Assembly (NCBI RefSeq): GCF_014640335.1
Contig: NZ_BMGT01000002.1
Coordinates: 186,001 to 250,000 of the forward strand
Source: Edaphobacter dinghuensis
GTDB taxonomy: Bacteria; Acidobacteriota; Terriglobia; Terriglobales; Acidobacteriaceae
Direction of reading: 5' to 3'
DNA: 64,000 bases
Part shown: in pieces, positions 33,700 through 42,782 of the stretch
Layout: each line of letters begins with the position of its first letter
Position numbering within the stretch: position 1 is the stretch's first letter
Notes under the pieces: model-generated
The model's database searches: none
Told to the model about the DNA's origin: nothing
The model's input: the letters and a program-made list of their open reading frames with translations, nothing else
Program-made: the position numbers and the translations under genes

Positions 33700-34917
33700 T
33701 TGAGCGACAACACACAATCATCGAGATACACCCTGCGCGGACATCTGATCAGCGGTTTCATTGTGGCTGGTGCCCTGATCACCGGCGCAGCGACGATCTA
33801 TGCGGTCAACAACTATCCCCGAACCGACGACGCCGAAGTCGTAGCAAACGTAATCGGAATGGCTCCGCTGGTAGCTGGCCCGGTCGTGGAGCTGCCGGTC
33901 AAAGATAACGAGTTCGTCAAAAAAGGCAGCCTGCTTTATAAGATCGATGATCGCCCCTACCTATATGCCTTGCAGGACGCTCTGGCAGCGCAGAAGCGGC
34001 TTGAGGGAGAGATCGAAAACGAGACCCGCCGCATCAACGCGCAAGAGAGCACGGTCGATGTTTCAAATGCAAGCAGGCAGAATGCGGTTGCCAACGAAAC
34101 GCGCGCCGACGATGAGATCGCAGTAAGCGAGGCGGCCATCGCTCAGGCTAGCGCCGCTCTTACCCAAGCGCAGGCCGATGCCGACTACGCCGTCAGTAAC
34201 CTGCACCGCATCGAACCGTTGTTGGCAAAAGAATTTGTTACGCCTGATGATGTGCATAAGGCAAGATCGCTCGCCGAGGCCAAGACCGCCGCCGTTGAAC
34301 AAGCACGTTCAGCCCTCACCTTGGCTAAGGCAAAGCTTCTCGCAACTACAGCCCAAAAACAACAGGCAATCGCGCAGCTCACCCAGGCCGAGGCCCAGGT
34401 CAAAGAATCCTCCGAAGCCGTTCTCGTCTTAGCTCCACTGATCGCGCAGCGAGAGAGCAGAGCAGCCGCTGTCCGCCTTGCGCAATATAACTATGAACAG
34501 TGCAGCGTCGTCGCTCCCTTCGATGCACGCGTTACCAACATGACCATCTCCGAAGGAGACTACGCCAAGATAGGACAACAACTGTTCACGCTGATCGACA
34601 CCCGAACCTGGTGGGTGCTGGCCAACTTTCGCGAGACGCAGATTCAGCACCTGCAAGTTGGAACTCCGGCCGACATCTATCTCATGGCCAATCTCCACAC
34701 GCAGCTCAAAGGTTATGTAGAGAGCGTAGGATACGGCGTCACACCAGACCCCGACGTAGTAGGCAAACTATCTCAGGGACTTCCCGACGTTCAGAGGACC
34801 CTCAACTGGGTGAGGCTCGCATCGCGATATCCTGTGCGCGTCAGAATCTCGAATCCACCTCCGGGTGGGCTGAGAGTTGGCGAGGTTGCCATCGTGGGGA
34901 TGCGGCCGAAGTCATGA
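33700..34917 (+). CDS. HlyD-family membrane fusion protein (MdtN-like)
   Basis: 405-aa inner-membrane adaptor. Translation starts at a TTG preceded by GAGG; no better ATG is available before the transmembrane anchor (LISGFIVAGALITGAATIYAV). The lipoyl half-motifs are GPVVELPVKDNEFVKKGSLLYKIDDRPY and YEQCSVVAPFDARVTNMTISEGDYAKIGQQLFTLID, with a long coiled-coil hairpin between them, rich in Ala and Gln. It ends in an ATGA overlap with the FUSC gene. Together with the TolC-type protein it would form an EmrA/MdtN-like conduit. Confidence 0.92.
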   Translation: MSDNTQSSRYTLRGHLISGFIVAGALITGAATIYAVNNYPRTDDAEVVANVIGMAPLVAGPVVELPVKDNEFVKKGSLLYKIDDRPYLYALQDALAAQKRLEGEIENETRRINAQESTVDVSNASRQNAVANETRADDEIAVSEAAIAQASAALTQAQADADYAVSNLHRIEPLLAKEFVTPDDVHKARSLAEAKTAAVEQARSALTLAKAKLLATTAQKQQAIAQLTQAEAQVKESSEAVLVLAPLIAQRESRAAAVRLAQYNYEQCSVVAPFDARVTNMTISEGDYAKIGQQLFTLIDTRTWWVLANFRETQIQHLQVGTPADIYLMANLHTQLKGYVESVGYGVTPDPDVVGKLSQGLPDVQRTLNWVRLASRYPVRVRISNPPPGGLRVGEVAIVGMRPKS

Positions 34918-37055
34918 ACGACACCGCCGCCACTGATCTTCCGGCAATCGCGGCACCTCGCAGATCCTCGTGGCTGGAGTCCTTCCGGGCGCTGCTTGAG
35001 ACCGAGCTCGCCTCTTATCCCGGTCGCCCGTTACTCGTCTTGCGAATCGTGCTGGCTTGCACCTTCGTGACCTTCTGCATCATGGTCTTCCGAATCTCGG
35101 GCGGCGTGCTGGGTGCATACTATCCGTTGCTCATATCGCGAGATAACCTTCACTCCACACGGCGCTCCGCTCTCTGGATCGCATGCGCATGCACCCTGGG
35201 AACAGTTGAAGTCGCGATCGGCGCAATGCTCTTCGTCGGATCTCCTTTTCTCCATCTTCTCTGGGTCTGGGGTAGTCTCTTTGCGATCTTCTACTTCATC
35301 AGCACTGTAAGAGTCTATGAGGCAGCTCTCGCGCTGGGTGTCTTCCTTACAAGCGCGATCACTATCTGGGATCAACAGCTCTCTTCCGATCTAAGGCTCC
35401 GGCAGACACTGTTCACGCTGCTCGTCATTCTCGTCGGCTGTGCTGTGTCTGTAGTAATCGAGTACCTCTTCTCACGCACCCATCCACCGGACGCCGTAAT
35501 CGAAGGAATTCAACAAAGGCTCACCCTCACTGAAAGAGTTCTGCAGCAATATATCAGCGACGAGTCAGACTGGAGCAGGCTGATCCACGAGTTGCGCCGT
35601 AACTCCGCACGCGGAACAGCTACGCTGCGAGCATTCATCGCTCAATCCGGATACAGTTTTGAAGAGCAACAGCGTCTCTCTACCGCCGTATCCCTTGCAG
35701 GCAGGCTCATCGATCTCTCCTCCAGCCTCACCGAAACTGAGCGCAGCCTTACCGCTACGGATCGAGAGCTCTGCACCGTCGTCTGCCAGAATCTCTCACT
35801 TCTCGGTGACAACCTTTCACACCGCAAGATTCCCGAGTGGATCGATATCGACAGCAAATATCAGACCAGCGCGCCGATCCTCATCGAGATCGAGCGCACC
35901 GTCGATCTCCTCGCAGAGAGCCTTTCGCAGTCGATGTGGGACAGCACTGGTAAAGAGCAGAGGCGTCCGCAACACAGGCCGCGCCGCCGAATCTTCATCT
36001 CGGACGCCTTCAGCAGCGACACCCATCTCAAGTTCGCAATCCGTGGCGGCCTCAGCGCCATCGTCTGCTACATGTTCTACATGAGCGTGGGATGGATAGG
36101 GCTCAGCGCCTCCGTCGCCACCTGCATCCTCACCGCACTCCCCGTTACCGGTGCTGCACGGCATAAGCAACTGATGCGCTTCGCAGGCGTAGTGCTTGGC
36201 GCGTGCGCCCTTGGCTTCGCCGCGCAGATCATCATCCTGCCGCAGATAGATTCCATCCTCAGTTACACATTGCTCTTCGCATCGGTAACTTTTATCGGAG
36301 CGTGGATCGCCACCTCCAGTCCGCGGATCGCTTACTGCGGTGTCCAGATCGTCCTTGCATACGAGCTGGTCAACCTGAACCGTTTCTCCTTAAACCCAAC
36401 GCTGATCGCGGCCCGCGATGCCGTTCTCGGAATCGTGCTGGGTATCGGCGCAATGTGGCTTATCTTCGATCACCTCTGGGCCACCACTTCAACCGAATCC
36501 CTCAGACCGCTGCTCAGCGTCACCATCCGCGAGATTGCCGATCTGTCGATCGAACCGGTGACATTTGCCCCTGCATATCGAGAGGCATCTCTCGAAAAGA
36601 AGACCTCAGCGATCATGAACAACTTTGGAAAGCTGCGCTCTTTGATTGATGTGTCTATCTTCGAGGCCTTCCCCAAAGCCCCTACCGACGAGCTTCTTCT
36701 ACAGTGTGCAAGAGATTACCTGCCTCAGCTTCGTGCCACGCTGCTCATCAAGGCCGGCCTCATACATCACCAGACCATCACGGAGTGCCCCTGCGAGAGC
36801 GAGATTGCTGTTCAGGTTCAGCAACGCTGTACCGAACTTCTGCGCACCATCGCATTTCATGTCGAAACAGATTCGCCTCCCTTGCTCATACCACTTACCC
36901 TTGATCAACAGTTGAAGGAGAGGCTGCACTCGGACACAGAGCGCGTACGCAAAGGCCAGCTCGAATGCGACCAGATAGAACTGCGGCTCTGTTCTTCCCT
37001 GTTCAATGTCGTCCACCACTTAGCAGCCGGCAGAGAACCGGCAACGCGACACTGA
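34914..37055 (+). CDS. FUSC-family inner membrane transporter (MdtO/AaeB-like)
   Basis: 713 aa from the ATG at 34914, which overlaps the stop of the adaptor gene (ATGA); longer open frame to the left lies within the adaptor gene. Two hydrophobic blocks of about five or six segments each occur at ~45-180 and ~370-520, separated by a soluble helical domain, then a C-terminal cytoplasmic helical part. This is the fusaric-acid-resistance/aromatic acid exporter layout. It should be the inner-membrane component of the four-gene efflux system. A hairpin follows 12 bp after the stop. Confidence 0.9.
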   Translation: MNDTAATDLPAIAAPRRSSWLESFRALLETELASYPGRPLLVLRIVLACTFVTFCIMVFRISGGVLGAYYPLLISRDNLHSTRRSALWIACACTLGTVEVAIGAMLFVGSPFLHLLWVWGSLFAIFYFISTVRVYEAALALGVFLTSAITIWDQQLSSDLRLRQTLFTLLVILVGCAVSVVIEYLFSRTHPPDAVIEGIQQRLTLTERVLQQYISDESDWSRLIHELRRNSARGTATLRAFIAQSGYSFEEQQRLSTAVSLAGRLIDLSSSLTETERSLTATDRELCTVVCQNLSLLGDNLSHRKIPEWIDIDSKYQTSAPILIEIERTVDLLAESLSQSMWDSTGKEQRRPQHRPRRRIFISDAFSSDTHLKFAIRGGLSAIVCYMFYMSVGWIGLSASVATCILTALPVTGAARHKQLMRFAGVVLGACALGFAAQIIILPQIDSILSYTLLFASVTFIGAWIATSSPRIAYCGVQIVLAYELVNLNRFSLNPTLIAARDAVLGIVLGIGAMWLIFDHLWATTSTESLRPLLSVTIREIADLSIEPVTFAPAYREASLEKKTSAIMNNFGKLRSLIDVSIFEAFPKAPTDELLLQCARDYLPQLRATLLIKAGLIHHQTITECPCESEIAVQVQQRCTELLRTIAFHVETDSPPLLIPLTLDQQLKERLHSDTERVRKGQLECDQIELRLCSSLFNVVHHLAAGREPATRH

Positions 37056-37067
37056 GAATTAGTGCTC

Positions 37068-37096
37068 GGCGTAGCTCAACCTGGTCGAGCTACGCC
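37068..37096 (+). terminator. hairpin between convergent FUSC and Dps genes
   Basis: Perfect 10-bp stem GGCGTAGCTC/GAGCTACGCC (37068-37077, 37087-37096) with a 9-nt loop between two convergent stop codons. There is no clear T-run on either side, so it may work with Rho or as a barrier to read-through. Confidence 0.5.
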
Positions 37097-37104
37097 GCCA
37101 CTCT

Positions 37105-37650
37105 TTAGTGGCCGGTCGAATCCCCACGGCGGCTTGCTTCAAACAGGAACCATGTACGCCGTTCGGTCTCGTCGATCCAGTTCTCGATCAGGCTGGCCGT
37201 GGCAACATCGTCGTGATCGTCGCAGGTTGCATGAGCCTCGCGCAGGCGCTTGGTCAAGGCAAGGTTGTCCTCTCGCAGTTCAGCGAGCATATCCTCCGGC
37301 TCAACGTAATCCGCATCATTATCGGAGATACGCTGTAGTCGGGCGATGTGACCGGTCGACCTTAGCGTCGTTCCTCCAATCTTGCGAACGCGCTCCGCAA
37401 TAGGGTCCGTCATGGCAAAGAGCTGGTCACCATGCTCATCGAGCAGCAGGTGATAGTCGCGAAAGTGCGGCCCGCTCATATGCCAATGAAAGTTCTTGGT
37501 CTTCAGATAGAGCGCAAATACATCCGCCAGAATGCCGTTCATTGCGGCGGAAATGTCCTTTGTGGCCGCTGCCTTCAGATCGGTTGGAGTAGCGAGCGGC
37601 GCTTCCTGCCTGCTCTTCAGTGTCTGCGTGGATCCATTCGATTTCTTCAT
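37105..37650 (-). CDS. dps: DNA-protection ferritin-like protein Dps
   Basis: 181-aa member of the Dps family, which forms 12-mers that oxidise Fe(II) with H2O2 and shield DNA in starvation. The ferroxidase ligands are visible as KNFHWHMSGPHF (His55) and TDPIAERVR (Asp82, Glu86). The N-terminal ~25 residues are basic and Ser/Thr-rich, suitable for DNA contact. A good AAGGAG ribosome site precedes the ATG. It lies 70 bp downstream of hldD on the same strand but probably has its own promoter. Confidence 0.94.
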   Translation of the reverse strand: MKKSNGSTQTLKSRQEAPLATPTDLKAAATKDISAAMNGILADVFALYLKTKNFHWHMSGPHFRDYHLLLDEHGDQLFAMTDPIAERVRKIGGTTLRSTGHIARLQRISDNDADYVEPEDMLAELREDNLALTKRLREAHATCDDHDDVATASLIENWIDETERRTWFLFEASRRGDSTGH

Positions 37651-37720
37651 GAAATTGCTCCTTACTGAACACTGCCTATCTTACCGCGCTTCATAAACAT
37701 CATCATGAAACACCGAAAAG

Positions 37721-38701
37721 CTAAAGCGCAGGCTCCTCTGCAAAAGTCTGCTTCACACCCTCTTCAAGCGAAGTAAAAGGCGCCGTGTACTGCGCCGAAC
37801 GAAGACCGGCGACATCGGCCTGCGTGTAGTGCTGATACCGGTTCTTGAGATCTCCGGGAAAAGGAATGTACTCAATCTTCCCCGGACCATGCACCTGCAT
37901 CAACGCCTCCGCTACTGCCTTAAAGGTTCTCGCCTCTCCAGTTCCGGCATTGACGATAGCGTGTACGGGCTTGCGCGGACTATCAGGCAGCAGACCGCCG
38001 AAGAACATATTGATGCGAGCAAGATCTTTAACAAACACAAAATCGCGCCGCTGTTCCCCGTTGCCGTAACCGCCCGATCCCTCGAACATGCGAATCGTCC
38101 CTGTGTCCTGAAGCTGGCGGGTGAAGTGATGAATGACGCTGGCCATACGGCCCTTATGCTGTTCGCGCGGACCATAGACGTTGAAGTAACGCAGACCGAC
38201 AACCGTGCTCTTGATCTCAGGCATCAGGCGGCGCAGGTAGTTATCGAAGACCAGCTTCGAGTAGCCATAGACATTCAGCGGCCGCTCATTCTGCGGAACT
38301 TCCTCGAACTCCGTGCTCGCTCCATAGACAGCCGCCGTAGATGCATAGACCAACGGAATCTTCTTGTCCAGTGCGAAGTGCAACAACTCTTTGGAGTAAG
38401 TAAAGTTGTTGTCCATCATGTAGCGGCCATCGTCTTCGAGCGTATTCGAGCAGGCACCCTGATGCAGAATGGCGCGAACCTTCGCTCCCTCAAAGTCTCC
38501 AGCCTTCAACGCGGCACGAAACTCCTTCTTGTCCATGTAATCCGCGTACTCGGCACCGGCAAGATTCAGAAACTTGGGTCCACTAAGATTAGGTGCTGGA
38601 GCAAGGTTGTCGACGACCAGAATGTCGCGTTCGCCAATCTGATTGAGTTGGTGTACAAGGTTGCTGCCGATAAAGCCTGCTCCGCCGGTCACAATAATCA
38701 C
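37721..38701 (-). CDS. hldD: ADP-L-glycero-D-manno-heptose 6-epimerase
   Basis: Last step of the ADP-heptose pathway for LPS inner core: converts ADP-D-glycero- to ADP-L-glycero-beta-D-manno-heptose. 326 aa, short-chain dehydrogenase fold. NAD(P) motif TGGAGFIGSN (5-14), the family sequence LHQGACSNTLEDDG near 80-92, catalytic YGYSK (Tyr145, Lys149), and RYFNVYGPREQHKGRMASV for substrate. It follows the bifunctional hldE by 3 bp, so they are co-transcribed. Confidence 0.96.
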   Translation of the reverse strand: MIIVTGGAGFIGSNLVHQLNQIGERDILVVDNLAPAPNLSGPKFLNLAGAEYADYMDKKEFRAALKAGDFEGAKVRAILHQGACSNTLEDDGRYMMDNNFTYSKELLHFALDKKIPLVYASTAAVYGASTEFEEVPQNERPLNVYGYSKLVFDNYLRRLMPEIKSTVVGLRYFNVYGPREQHKGRMASVIHHFTRQLQDTGTIRMFEGSGGYGNGEQRRDFVFVKDLARINMFFGGLLPDSPRKPVHAIVNAGTGEARTFKAVAEALMQVHGPGKIEYIPFPGDLKNRYQHYTQADVAGLRSAQYTAPFTSLEEGVKQTFAEEPAL

Positions 38702-38704
38702 GGT

Positions 38705-40192
38705 TTAGTTCTCCTCATTTTGCGCGTTGTTCGCGGTAAGTTTTTTGACGATGTTTGTCGTAGAAAATCCTTCGACTGTGGGAACGATCTCGACGCGTCC
38801 CCCTGCGGCGATGACGTCCTCGTGGCCAACAACTGTCTCGATGGTGTAGTCGCCGCCTTTAACCAGAACACTGGGCCTTAAAGCGCGGATCAGCTCAAGC
38901 GGCGTGTCTTCTTCAAACAGAACTACAGCATCCACCGCAGCAAGAGCAGCCATAACGCGGGCACGTTCGCGTTCACCGACGATCGGCCGCGACGGTCCTT
39001 TCAAGCGGCAAATCGACGCATCCGCGTTAAGACCAAGCACAAGCTTCGATCCGAAACGGCGGCAATCTTCGAGTAAGGTAATGTGGCCGACGTGAAGCAG
39101 ATCGAAGCAGCCATTCGTAAAAACGATGGTCTCCCCCGAGGCGCGCCACTCTGCAACGCGCACCTTCGCATGGTCGAGGCTGAGAATCTTTTCTCCAGCC
39201 GTAACCCCAGAGCTGGGCGTGAGCACGGCCACCAACTCGTGCCGGGCGATAGGCACCGTTCCCACCTTGCCGACCACGACGCCCGCAGCCAGATTGGCAA
39301 GCTCGATGGCAGTCTCAATCTGAAGCCCCCCCGCAAGGCAGGCGGCCAGAGTAGCAATAACGGTATCGCCTGCACCGGAGACATCAAAGACCTCACGGGC
39401 ACGGGCCGGCGAATGAAATCTGCTGTCACGGCGAAGCAGCGTGATTCCCTTCTCGCTCATCGTGACCGTTAAATATTGAAAATCGTTCTCAGAGATAAGC
39501 GGTTGGGCTGCAGCCAGCAGGGCGTCGGTCTGGTGTGCTGAGACGCCTGTCGCAAGCGAGAGTTCACCGAGGTTCGGACATACCGTGGTCGCGCCCCGAT
39601 ATTTACTGAAGTCCGGAGTCTTCGGATCGGCCAGAACAGGAATCTTGGCAATGCGAGCAGCGTTGATAACAGCAGCGCAGAGCTGATTGGTCAGCGCACC
39701 CTTGGCGTAGTCCGAAAGCACCACAGCGTGAACCTTGCTGACCAGCTCGGTGGCGCGATCAATAAGCCTCCTCGACTCCACCTCAGGTGGCGTATCGCGG
39801 CTCTCGATGTCGAGGCGCAGCAGTTGCTGGTTGCGTCCGACAATACGGGTCTTCGAGATCGTGGGTTGCGAGCTGGAGACTACGCCCACCGTATCCACGC
39901 CCGCGCGGTCGAGGATGGCAGCAAGCTCGCCTTGTTCCATATCGCTGCCCCAGAAACCACTGAGGATAGCCTGGCAACCTAACCCCGCCAGGTTCATGGC
40001 TACATTGGCAGCACCGCCGGCACGCTCATAACGCTGGGCATGACGGATAACGGGAACCGGCGCCTCAGGAGAGATACGATCGACATCGCCGTGAATATAG
40101 CGGTCCAGCATGATGTCGCCGATGACCAGTACTTTAAGTTGGCTGAAACCACCTTCGAGAAGGTTCAGGACGGAGTGGAGTTCGGGCAACAT
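38705..40192 (-). CDS. hldE: bifunctional D-heptose-7-phosphate kinase / heptose 1-phosphate adenylyltransferase
   Basis: 495-aa fusion enzyme. The N-terminal ribokinase-type domain (~1-330) contains GDIMLDRYIHGDVDRISPEAPVPV and the ATP/catalytic site DVSGAGDTVIATLAACLAGG. The C-terminal nucleotidyltransferase domain (~350-490) has FTNGCFDLLHVGHITLLEDC (HxGH), GLNADASICRLKGPSRPI and RPSVLVKGGDY. It phosphorylates heptose 7-phosphate and later makes ADP-heptose. It lies between a glycosyltransferase family 9 gene and hldD, forming a core-heptose operon. An AAGGAG lies upstream of the start. Confidence 0.96.
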   Translation of the reverse strand: MLPELHSVLNLLEGGFSQLKVLVIGDIMLDRYIHGDVDRISPEAPVPVIRHAQRYERAGGAANVAMNLAGLGCQAILSGFWGSDMEQGELAAILDRAGVDTVGVVSSSQPTISKTRIVGRNQQLLRLDIESRDTPPEVESRRLIDRATELVSKVHAVVLSDYAKGALTNQLCAAVINAARIAKIPVLADPKTPDFSKYRGATTVCPNLGELSLATGVSAHQTDALLAAAQPLISENDFQYLTVTMSEKGITLLRRDSRFHSPARAREVFDVSGAGDTVIATLAACLAGGLQIETAIELANLAAGVVVGKVGTVPIARHELVAVLTPSSGVTAGEKILSLDHAKVRVAEWRASGETIVFTNGCFDLLHVGHITLLEDCRRFGSKLVLGLNADASICRLKGPSRPIVGERERARVMAALAAVDAVVLFEEDTPLELIRALRPSVLVKGGDYTIETVVGHEDVIAAGGRVEIVPTVEGFSTTNIVKKLTANNAQNEEN

Positions 40193-40264
40193 ATCTTTTG
40201 GGAGGGCTCCTTATCTTCCATCATCGCATCTTCTGGTGAATGGACGAAGACTACGGTCCCCGAA

Positions 40265-41332
40265 TCAGCCCAGCGTGGCTCTCACTGCGGCCAGCACCTC
40301 CTCGACAGAGATCGACGTAATGCACTTCTTGCGCTCGACCGTGCAGGTCTCCAGACCGCAGCCCCAGCAGTCGGTTCGGTGATACACCACACGATGTTGC
40401 TTGCCATAAGGAAACCAGACACGAGGCTTATTCCGAGCCGCGAAGATAGCCACGCAGGGAGTCTGCACCGCAGCCGCAAGATGCATCGGGCCGCTGTCAT
40501 GGCCGATAAAGAGACGCGCATGTGCAAACGCGGCAGCGCTCTCACGCGGAGTCAACTTGCCGCACAAGTTGATCACCGGCCCTCCACCTGCCTCTCGCCA
40601 GCCGTCTGCGGCAAACTCGCTGGCCTCACTCTCAGGCGGCGATCCGCTCAAGGTAAGAGCGTGTCCCGGATAGTGCGAGGCTACCTCAGCAAGAAGAGCG
40701 CGCCAGTTGTCACGGCCCCAGTCTTTGGACTGAACTTTGGTGCCAACGCTGACCGCGATCATGGGCAGCCCTCCCGCCAGACGAATCGCCTCAGCAGCAG
40801 TGGCCTGCTCCTGTGACGAGAGCCGAAGGTCCCAGCTCTCCGGATCGTCAATATGCCCATCGCCAAGCTCTGCCAGGTTGCGGACCAACCGCTCACCTTC
40901 AGGCTCGAGCGCCTGTTCGGAGTCCTGCCAGAGATTCGTCTGCATATCGTCTGTTACGGGAACTCCGATGAGCCTGGGAATCCCGCAGAGGCGGAAGAAC
41001 CTCTCGTCGCGCCGCGCTGACTCAACGCCCCGCGCGCCGCCGATGTACACCAGCACCTCAGGGCGCCAGCGCACAATCTGCCACCACAGCGAGAGCAGCT
41101 CACGAGCGCTGCGCGTGCCAATCGAGTAGCGATAATAATCATGAACCAAACCGCTGTTCTCAAGAATGGCAGCAGCAGGAGGGGCTTTAACGTTGACCGG
41201 AAAGTTGGTCAACATACGGCGTTCCGCATTGGGGAACGCACGCGCGACGAGGTGGAGAGCGGGGAGGGCAACGAGTGTATCGCCCAAACTGCCTAAGCGA
41301 TAGAGGAGGACCCGTTTTGTCGAAGATGGCAT
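40265..41332 (-). CDS. glycosyltransferase family 9 (heptosyltransferase-like)
   Basis: 355-aa enzyme likely to add ADP-heptose to the LPS inner core. GT9 marks include the N-terminal RVLLYRLGSLGDTLVALPALHLVARAFP and the C-terminal nucleotide-sugar region FIGHDSGPMHLAAAVQTPCVAIFAARNKPRVWFPYG. WaaC, WaaF or WaaQ type cannot be separated by eye. It heads the GT9-hldE-hldD operon; 72 bp separate it from hldE. Confidence 0.92.
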   Translation of the reverse strand: MPSSTKRVLLYRLGSLGDTLVALPALHLVARAFPNAERRMLTNFPVNVKAPPAAAILENSGLVHDYYRYSIGTRSARELLSLWWQIVRWRPEVLVYIGGARGVESARRDERFFRLCGIPRLIGVPVTDDMQTNLWQDSEQALEPEGERLVRNLAELGDGHIDDPESWDLRLSSQEQATAAEAIRLAGGLPMIAVSVGTKVQSKDWGRDNWRALLAEVASHYPGHALTLSGSPPESEASEFAADGWREAGGGPVINLCGKLTPRESAAAFAHARLFIGHDSGPMHLAAAVQTPCVAIFAARNKPRVWFPYGKQHRVVYHRTDCWGCGLETCTVERKKCITSISVEEVLAAVRATLG

Positions 41333-41405
41333 GGTCTGTCTTTTACTCTTGCTGGTTCAGGGAAATACTGCAACCCAGCGAATGGCCTGATAAAGTTTTT
41401 TGTGG

Positions 41406-42032
41406 ATGGAAATAAAAAGCAATATGGCAATCTTAAATGCTTTGTCAGTGACGAAGATGCAGGACGAAAAGACGCGGGCCTGGCATGCCACTGAAGAAAA
41501 CATTGAGTCAGAAGACTTAATGGGACTTGCTGAGGCGCAACACCGCGCCAACTTCGACCTGTGGCACGAAGAGGACAAGGCCCGCGACCCCGGCGCCTCC
41601 GATGCCGAAATCGTCGCGGTCAAGCACGCGATCGACCGCCTGAACCAGCAGCGAAACGATCTGGTAGAGAAGATGGACACAATATTGCTCGCACTGGCTG
41701 GCGAGCAGAACCCAAACGCACCCCTGCACTCGGAGACGCCAGGATTAATGATTGACCGCCTCTCCATCCTGGCACTGAAGATCTATCACACCGAAGAAGA
41801 GACGCGGAGAGAGTCGGCAACTGAAGCGCACCGGCAGAAGAATGCGGCGCGTCTGGCCGTGCTCAAGGAGCAGCGCGCCGACTTGGCCGGCTGCCTCGAC
41901 GCGCTATGGGCCGAGTCCCTCACCGGCACGCGAAGGTTCAAGCTCTACCGCCAGATGAAGATGTATAACGATCCGGATCTCAACCCAAAGATGTACGGCG
42001 CCGGCAAAGACAGGAAAGCAAAGACAGGCTAA
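41406..42032 (+). CDS. DUF4254 protein
   Basis: About 208 aa, soluble and mostly helical. The family is recognised from TRAWHATEEN, LAEAQHRANFDLWHEEDKARDPGASDAEI, KHAIDRLNQQRNDLVEKMD and the end RRFKLYRQMKMYNDPDLNPKMYG. DUF4254 genes often lie next to LPS-core glycosyltransferases, as here, where it is divergent from the GT9-heptose operon. The start is uncertain: ATG at 41406 or 41424; neither has a strong ribosome site. No catalytic role is established. Confidence 0.82.
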   Translation: MEIKSNMAILNALSVTKMQDEKTRAWHATEENIESEDLMGLAEAQHRANFDLWHEEDKARDPGASDAEIVAVKHAIDRLNQQRNDLVEKMDTILLALAGEQNPNAPLHSETPGLMIDRLSILALKIYHTEEETRRESATEAHRQKNAARLAVLKEQRADLAGCLDALWAESLTGTRRFKLYRQMKMYNDPDLNPKMYGAGKDRKAKTG

Positions 42033-42045
42033 CCTTAACGGGTAG

Positions 42046-42074
42046 TTGACCTTGTGCTTGCAGGTGGGTATAAA
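42046..42074 (+). promoter_or_regulatory. sigma-70-type promoter for the TPR-yvcK genes
   Basis: TTGACC (42046-42051) and TATAAA (42069-42074) with exactly 17 bp between them. It lies 82 bp before the TPR gene start, in the gap after the DUF4254 gene, so it probably drives the TPR gene and perhaps yvcK. Confidence 0.65.
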
Positions 42075-42155
42075 ACCGAAACAAGATTATTTGCAGGAAC
42101 TGGCTCTCCGTAACGTCGGGAGTCTTGGGAGCGCCATCCGGCGACAGGATTATCA

Positions 42156-42722
42156 ATGACTCAAGCGAAGTCTGCACCCGCACCATCATCATCTTCTAAA
42201 CGTCCGAAAACTCTGGCTGGCGTTGTCCCCGCACAGAACGATGCCGCGCGCGCTCAGACGCTGGCCCATTACGAAGCCGCATTGCGGCTGATGCAGGATG
42301 GCAAATACGACAAGGCCCACGCCGCCTTCGACAAAATGCTAGCCGCTGGCGCAGGCGAGCTGGCCGACCGCATTCGCATGTACATCAACGCCTGCCTGTT
42401 GCAGGTCAGCAAGGGCAAGACCAGCTTCAAGAGCAACGAGGAGCGCTACGACTACGCCGTCTCCCTGCTCAACGACGGTCACTACGAGGATGCTCGCGAA
42501 GAGTTCAAGACCATCCTCAAGCACGACGACAAGGCCGACTATGCTTTCTATGGTCTGGCCGTGCTGGCCAGCATGACCGGCGACTCCCACACCTGCCTCG
42601 AACATCTGACCGAAGCAATCCGGCAGAATCCGAAGAACCGCATTCAGGCGCGAGGCGACTCGGACTTTCAGGATATGGCCGACGATCCTCGGTTTACCGA
42701 GCTGCTCTATCCCGAGGTCTAA
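42156..42722 (+). CDS. TPR-repeat protein
   Basis: 188-aa cytoplasmic protein. After a Ser/Pro/Lys-rich tail, two to three tetratricopeptide-like units are visible: AHYEAALRLMQDGKYDKAHAAFDKML, RYDYAVSLLNDGHYEDAREEFKTIL and ADYAFYGLAVLASMTGDSHTCLEHLTEAIRQNP. TPRs mediate protein-protein contacts; no partner is evident. It ends 60 bp before yvcK in the same direction and shares a strong upstream promoter. Confidence 0.82.
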   Translation: MTQAKSAPAPSSSSKRPKTLAGVVPAQNDAARAQTLAHYEAALRLMQDGKYDKAHAAFDKMLAAGAGELADRIRMYINACLLQVSKGKTSFKSNEERYDYAVSLLNDGHYEDAREEFKTILKHDDKADYAFYGLAVLASMTGDSHTCLEHLTEAIRQNPKNRIQARGDSDFQDMADDPRFTELLYPEV

Positions 42723-42782
42723 CCACCTTTCACTACGACCCGCTAAAATCATCTCTCATACAGTTGAGCGGGAGAGTCATGC

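Noticed and set aside
34500-34913. Long N-terminal extension of the FUSC gene
   Set aside because: It lies inside the HlyD-type gene in another frame, has low-complexity sequence and no transmembrane start; the ATGA junction at 34914 is the natural start.
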